NCBI GenBank assembly: GCA_001298575.1
Contig: LJCV01000292.1
Span: 1 to 64,000 of the forward strand
Source of the DNA: Actinobacteria bacterium OK074
GTDB lineage: Bacteria; Actinomycetota; Actinomycetes; Streptomycetales; Streptomycetaceae
Length of the DNA stretch: 64,000 nucleotides
Direction: 5' to 3'
Shown here: piece by piece, positions 61,401 through 64,000 of the stretch
Layout of the letters: every line of letters starts with the position of its first letter
Position numbering within the stretch: position 1 is the first letter of the stretch
Notes under the pieces: generated by a model
What the model was told of the DNA's origin: nothing
Databases searched by the model: none
Seen by the model: the letters and a program-made list of their open reading frames with translations, nothing else
Position numbers and translations under genes: made by a program

Positions 61401-61979
61401 CTGCTCGTCGACCTCCGGGTGGTAGTCGAACACCACCAGCCGGGGCCGGGACGCGCACGACAGCACCAACTCGACGGCGCTGTCCAGGGCTTCGGCGCTC
61501 GCCGCCAGCACGCGCGGCCGGGTCTCCTCCAGGATGGGGGCCAGCCGGGCCACCGGGGCGCCCGGCTGCAACGGCACGGACACCGCGCCCAGCCGCAGAC
61601 AGGCCAGGTCCAGCACCGTGTAGTCGACGCTGGTGAACCCGAACAGGGCGACGAAGTCCCCCGCGCCCGTGGGGTGTTGGCCGTGCCCGTGCCATTCGGC
61701 CGCGACCGCGCCGGCCCGCTGCCACAGCTCGCCGTAGCCGACCGTCTCGAAGCGCGGCAGCAGCCGCAGTACGGTTCGGCCCGATTCCGGGTCGAGCACC
61801 GCCTCCTTGGCCCGCTCGCCGAGGGCCGGGCGGTCGGCGTATCCGTCCATGATCAGGGCGACGATGCGGGCCAGCTCGGTCTCGCCGTCGTGCAGGGTCG
61901 TACTGACCGACGCCAGGGGCAGTGCGGCACGCAACTGCTCGTCGTCCGCGAACGAACCGACCTCGGGTGCCGAAGACAC
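58473..61979 (-). CDS. car: Carboxylic acid reductase (A-T-R, thioester-reductase type)
   Basis: 1168 residues from GTG 61979, the usual CAR length. The adenylation domain (to about 640) has LLIYTSGSTGTPKGA, GYGATEIG and YRTGDIM. The carrier domain has the phosphopantetheine Ser in LGVDSLSALS (near 677). The reductase domain shows NADPH motif LLTGANGYLGRF (near 776) and YATSK (Tyr/Lys near 945). It activates a carboxylic acid with ATP, tethers it and reduces it to an aldehyde with NADPH; a phosphopantetheinyl transferase must be supplied from elsewhere. Divergent from a TetR gene. Aldehyde could be handled by the nearby alcohol dehydrogenase. The acid is unknown. Confidence 0.94.
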   Translation of the reverse strand: MSSAPEVGSFADDEQLRAALPLASVSTTLHDGETELARIVALIMDGYADRPALGERAKEAVLDPESGRTVLRLLPRFETVGYGELWQRAGAVAAEWHGHGQHPTGAGDFVALFGFTSVDYTVLDLACLRLGAVSVPLQPGAPVARLAPILEETRPRVLAASAEALDSAVELVLSCASRPRLVVFDYHPEVDEQRERFEAARDRLAAAGLPPVDSLAAVTAHGRALPPAPEFRTGPDEDPMRLLIYTSGSTGTPKGAIYTDRMLCRLWSGWGPVLDDIPSVGLNYMPMSHVAGRATLYRTLGAGGISYFTAKSDVSTLFEDMALVRPTRLLLVPRICDMLFQEYQSEVVRRAGEFTDRDALETAVKADLRERFIGGRVLEVTCGSAPIAPELKRFVESCLQLPLHDGYGATEIGFVLFDSLVQRPPVVEYKLVDVPELNYFTTDLPYPRGELLVKTQDVMPGYYKRPETTAAVFDEDGFYRTGDIMAETGPDRMVYVDRRNNVLKLAQGEFVTVSRLESAFVTSPLIRQVYVYVNSERSHLLAVIVPAEEALHPAADPDELRRSLSQALQQVARQAELEPYEIPRDFLVETEPFSTENGLLSDIRKSLRPQLKERYGSRLEALYEELASGQEEALRALREAGPGQPVFEAIRRGASALLGCAPADLRESARFTDLGVDSLSALSFSRLLRDIFGIEVPVGLLLSPGNTLRSIADHIAAELASGARRPSLASVHGPGSTEARAADLTLARFVDAGTLAAAARLPRPAAAEQAPETVLLTGANGYLGRFMCLDWLERLAPTGGRLVVVVRGRDAEDARQRLESAFDSGDPALLDRYRELSARHLDVLAGDIGQERLGLDQATWDRLAADVDLVLHPAALVNHMLPYDQLFGPNVVGTAELIRLALTTRIKPFTYLSTVGVATDLDPARLDEWADIREVSPARPLSDAYASGYATSKWAGEVLLREAHEAYGLPVAVFRSDMILAHRRHTGQLNVPDLFTRLLLSLVTIGTAPASFYRTGPAGGRPRAHYDGLPVDFVARAVNTLGTRTADGHRTYNVVNPHDDGISLDTFVDWLTGAGHPIRRIDDYDEWFASFETALRALPEPRRQRSLLPILHAFRHPEEPVPGSLIPADRFEKAVREAGIGDDKDIPRLSAELITKYADDLRGLGLLP

Positions 61980-62099
61980 CAGTTCTCACCGCTTTCCGTG
62001 ACAGGGGTTCCCGCGCACGGCCGGTACGGGGCCGCGGGGGAGGTGTGGGGGGAGATGGCCTCCTGCCGTGAATCTCCGTGTACTTCACAACAGTCAGGA

Positions 62100-62142
62100 T
62101 TGCGTTACGTGTCTGTCAAGTAAAGCAATGGCAAGATACCCT
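62100..62142. promoter_or_regulatory. Operator and promoter in the CAR/TetR divergent gap
   Basis: TTGCGTTAC (62100-62108) and GTAAAGCAA (62120-62128) form an inverted repeat with one mismatch and an 11-base centre. It covers CTGTCA (62113-62118), which with TACCCT (62137-62142) makes an 18-spaced promoter for the TetR gene. This differs from the TGAGAA site, so at least two regulators act in the block. Confidence 0.7.
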
Positions 62143-62148
62143 GACCCG

Positions 62149-62787
62149 ATGCAGGGAATGGCCGAAAACGACAGGCAGTCAGCCCCGGTGGTCAAGGGCC
62201 CCGGAAGGCCGCGCGACCCTGCCGTGGAGAAGGCGATCCTGCGGGCGACCGTCGAACGGTTCGTGGTGGACGGCTACTCCCGCATGACGATCGGCGACAT
62301 CGCGGCCGACGCGGGCGTCACCAGGCCCACCGTCTACCGGCGTTGGGCCAACAAGCACGACCTCGTCGTGGACGCGCTCGACTTCAACTTCCAGGAGGAG
62401 CGCGAACGGAACCCGCTCGTCGCGCTGGCGGACCTGCCCCCGGCCGAGGCGCTGACGGCGGCACTGCGGTACGCGGCCCCGTTCGGCCCCACCGGACGCG
62501 GCCTGACCGTCATCGGCAACGTCCTCACCGAGGCCGAACACACCCCCGGCCTGCTGGAACTGGTACGACGGCACGCGATCGGCCCGCGCGTCCAGCCCCT
62601 GATCGACACGCTGCACCGCCTGCGCGAGGAGGGCGCTTTGAGCCCGGACCTCGACGTACAGGTCGTCGCCGACATGATGACCGGCAGCTTCTACGCGTCC
62701 TACCTCCGCGCCGGAGACCGCGACCCGCACCTTCCGGACAGGGTCGTCGCCACGTTGTGGCCGATTCTCGTCCGTCCGGAAGGGTGA
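62149..62787 (+). CDS. TetR family transcriptional regulator
   Basis: 212 residues from ATG 62149, six bases after TACCCT, so leaderless. HTH at about 20-65 (RPRDPAVEKAILRATVERFV, IGDIAADAGVTRPTVYRRWA). The C-terminal domain resembles TetR_C_16-like helices (DMMTGSFYASYLRAG). It is divergent from the carboxylic acid reductase with the operator at 62100-62128 between, so it most likely represses that gene and itself, released by the substrate or a product. Confidence 0.9.
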   Translation: MQGMAENDRQSAPVVKGPGRPRDPAVEKAILRATVERFVVDGYSRMTIGDIAADAGVTRPTVYRRWANKHDLVVDALDFNFQEERERNPLVALADLPPAEALTAALRYAAPFGPTGRGLTVIGNVLTEAEHTPGLLELVRRHAIGPRVQPLIDTLHRLREEGALSPDLDVQVVADMMTGSFYASYLRAGDRDPHLPDRVVATLWPILVRPEG

Positions 62788-62814
62788 CGCGGTTCCCGGG
62801 GTTCCCGGACCCGC

Positions 62815-63861
62815 TTACTGGACCAGTTCGATGTGCGGATGGTCCGGGGAGGCGGGGCAGACGTGGAGTTGCAGGTCGTAACCGCCGGCGATGTCGATGA
62901 GGGTGAAGTTCGCGCGCCGGGTGCCGAGGAGGCGCGGAGTCGGGTTCGCCCGTTCCTCGTCGGGCATCCAGCTCTTGCTGCCGGAGTCCCATTCCGAGGA
63001 CGCGACGGTGAGGAGCGGGGTCGTCTCGGTGCCGCACTCGGGGCAGGGGCGGGGCACGGGGTCGGTGAGGCCCCAGCGGGTCCAGCCACCGGTCTTCCAC
63101 CCGGGGGCGTGGCACAGGTTGCGGAAGTAGAACTCCTGCGGGTCGATCGCGCCGGTGCCGTCCCACGCGAACCCGGCCGTCTCCCACCGGCTCGCGTCGC
63201 CCAGCCGGTGCTGTAGTTCCTTGCTCAGCTCCAGGGGGCCGGGGTAGTCGGTGACCTGTTCCGGCGCGAGCAGGCACGGTTGCGGGAGGTACCAGTCGAA
63301 CTGGACCACGGGCGGCTCGGGCGGGGCATCGACGACGTCGGTGACGGAGGCGGCGGAACGCCAGAAGAGGGCGGTACGGGGGTGGGCGAACTCCTCGTGG
63401 TCGCAGGGGCACCACAGGACCTGGAGCAGGTCGGCTCCGGGCGGGCAGCCCGGGACAGGGACGTCGCGGGTGTGGAGCTGGGCCACGGGAATCATGGGAA
63501 TCGGGCCGTCGAACCACGGGCGGCCCTCGCTGAGCCGCTGCTCGATCTCCAGTTCCTCGGGCGTGACCGCGGGTGCCTGGGGGTCGCGGAGCAGCCGCTC
63601 GGCCGCTGCCGCACGGATGCGACGCAGGAGCCGGATGTCGTCCGGAGAGTGCATCTCGCTGCCCGCGTCACTGTCGTGCGGCTCCGTGCAGTGGGGCCAC
63701 GGCTCGTCGGCGGGCCACAGGAGCGGGCCGCCGACGGAGCTGTCGTGTACGGTCGGCGACCCCGGCCGCGGGTGCAGCCGGGTCGCCGTGCGCGCCAGCG
63801 GGGCCAGCTGAGGGAGGAGCGCGGTCACATCCAACGGCCGCGGCGGGGTGGTGAAACTCAT
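62815..63861 (-). CDS. DUF1963/YwqG-like protein, possible immunity protein
   Basis: 348 residues from ATG 63861 with GGGAGC upstream. SSVGGPLLWPADEPWPHC (42-60 region), MIPVAQLHTRDVP and GADLLQVLWCPCDHE resemble the DUF1963 (YwqG) fold, with a zinc-ribbon-like CPECG later and a C-terminal beta region ending HPHIELVQ. No signal peptide or membrane segment. It begins 33 bases after the stop of a gene running off the window whose tail looks like a toxin end. DUF1963-like proteins are known near polymorphic toxins, so immunity is a guess; otherwise unknown. Confidence 0.55.
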   Translation of the reverse strand: MSFTTPPRPLDVTALLPQLAPLARTATRLHPRPGSPTVHDSSVGGPLLWPADEPWPHCTEPHDSDAGSEMHSPDDIRLLRRIRAAAAERLLRDPQAPAVTPEELEIEQRLSEGRPWFDGPIPMIPVAQLHTRDVPVPGCPPGADLLQVLWCPCDHEEFAHPRTALFWRSAASVTDVVDAPPEPPVVQFDWYLPQPCLLAPEQVTDYPGPLELSKELQHRLGDASRWETAGFAWDGTGAIDPQEFYFRNLCHAPGWKTGGWTRWGLTDPVPRPCPECGTETTPLLTVASSEWDSGSKSWMPDEERANPTPRLLGTRRANFTLIDIAGGYDLQLHVCPASPDHPHIELVQ

Positions 63862-63894
63862 ACTGGCTCCCGATGACGCGAACTGAACGGTGAA

Positions 63895-64000
63895 TCAGTT
63901 ACCGAGGTTGTACAACCCGGTGTTCTTCAGGGTGTTGGTGACATAGACATTGGGGAACAGCTCCTCGGTGCTCCCGTCCGCCCGCTCGATATTAGCGTTC
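63895..64000 (-). CDS. C-terminal end of a gene cut by the window (possible toxin tip)
   Basis: The last 34 codons of a minus-strand frame read NANIERADGSTEELFPNVYV then TNTLKNTGLYNLGN and a TGA at 63895-63897. It uses more AT than its neighbours (AAT, ATA, TTA-like codons). The gene body lies outside the window. The beta-rich, exposed end and the following small cytosolic-type gene fit a polymorphic toxin tip, but this is inference from 34 residues only. Confidence 0.45.
   Translation of the reverse strand, partial: NANIERADGSTEELFPNVYVTNTLKNTGLYNLGN

Noticed and set aside
51729..62787. Polyketide or NRPS cluster
   Set aside because: The large gene has one A, one T and one reductase domain in CAR order and length; no condensation or ketosynthase genes are linked.

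Overview
The window looks like chromosomal DNA of a Streptomyces or a very close actinomycete. GC is very high with strong GC at third codon positions, genes are tightly packed with many 4-base ATGA/GTGA start-stop overlaps, GTG and TTG starts are common, and several promoters sit so close to the start codon that the mRNA would be leaderless. The gene families are typical too: the GlgE pathway, a Scabin/ScARP-like ADP-ribosyltransferase, a STAS-ANTAR protein and SitI3-type immunity. No rRNA, tRNA, CRISPR array, insertion sequence or prophage was recognised.

Layout, left to right. (1) 295-1756: an Eis-like acetyltransferase and a 51-codon remnant of a beta-ketoacyl synthase. (2) 1765-9429, minus strand: the operon glgE-treS-mak-glgB. 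TreS makes maltose from trehalose, Mak phosphorylates it, GlgE adds maltose units to alpha-glucan and GlgB branches the product. A secreted subtilase and glgP (alpha-glucan phosphorylase) follow divergently; glgX (debranching) lies separately at 34988-37240. (3) 14046-16308: a three-gene cassette of a small helical protein, a toxin with a CdiA-CT-like tip and a SitI3-like immunity protein. (4) 16313-21419: DUF1990 protein, thermolysin-like M4 protease, a second-type amtB-PII pair and a Dabb protein. (5) 21543-23444: two TetR regulators with clear operators and a GNAT protein. (6) 23451-30945: two heterodimeric ABC exporters, one with an extremely degenerate ATPase half. (7) 31071-34972: DrrAB-type ABC system plus NarL/LuxR-type two-component system behind an array of repeated operators. 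(8) 37436-40995: two L,D-transpeptidase lipoproteins and an enoyl-CoA hydratase. (9) 41398-47765: anti-sigma-type ATPase, a NodB-like lipoprotein lacking its catalytic Asp motif, a beta-propeller lipoprotein, the ADP-ribosyltransferase, a GNAT protein, an EF-hand protein, a GH25 muramidase without signal peptide and a PI-PLC-like protein. (10) 47922-51707: transketolase with repeated start codons, a non-coding or decayed stretch, STAS-ANTAR protein and a winged-helix regulator.

(11) 51729-62787 is the least familiar block and the best candidate for an undescribed pathway. It holds two adjacent beta-hydroxyacid dehydrogenases, two SnoaL/NTF2-like proteins, a zinc alcohol dehydrogenase, an SDR, a luciferase-like monooxygenase, a 1168-residue carboxylic acid reductase and two TetR regulators. 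Two of its promoters share one operator, TGAGAA-N4-ATTCTC. Its substrate cannot be read from the sequence. (12) The right edge (62815-64000) holds a DUF1963-like protein and the last 34 codons of a gene cut by the window, perhaps another toxin-immunity pair.

Recurring themes are leaderless transcripts for regulators, palindromic operators in almost every divergent gap, and short tandem repeats carrying one ATG per unit next to start codons (27084-27168, 47922-48011, 55124-55150).
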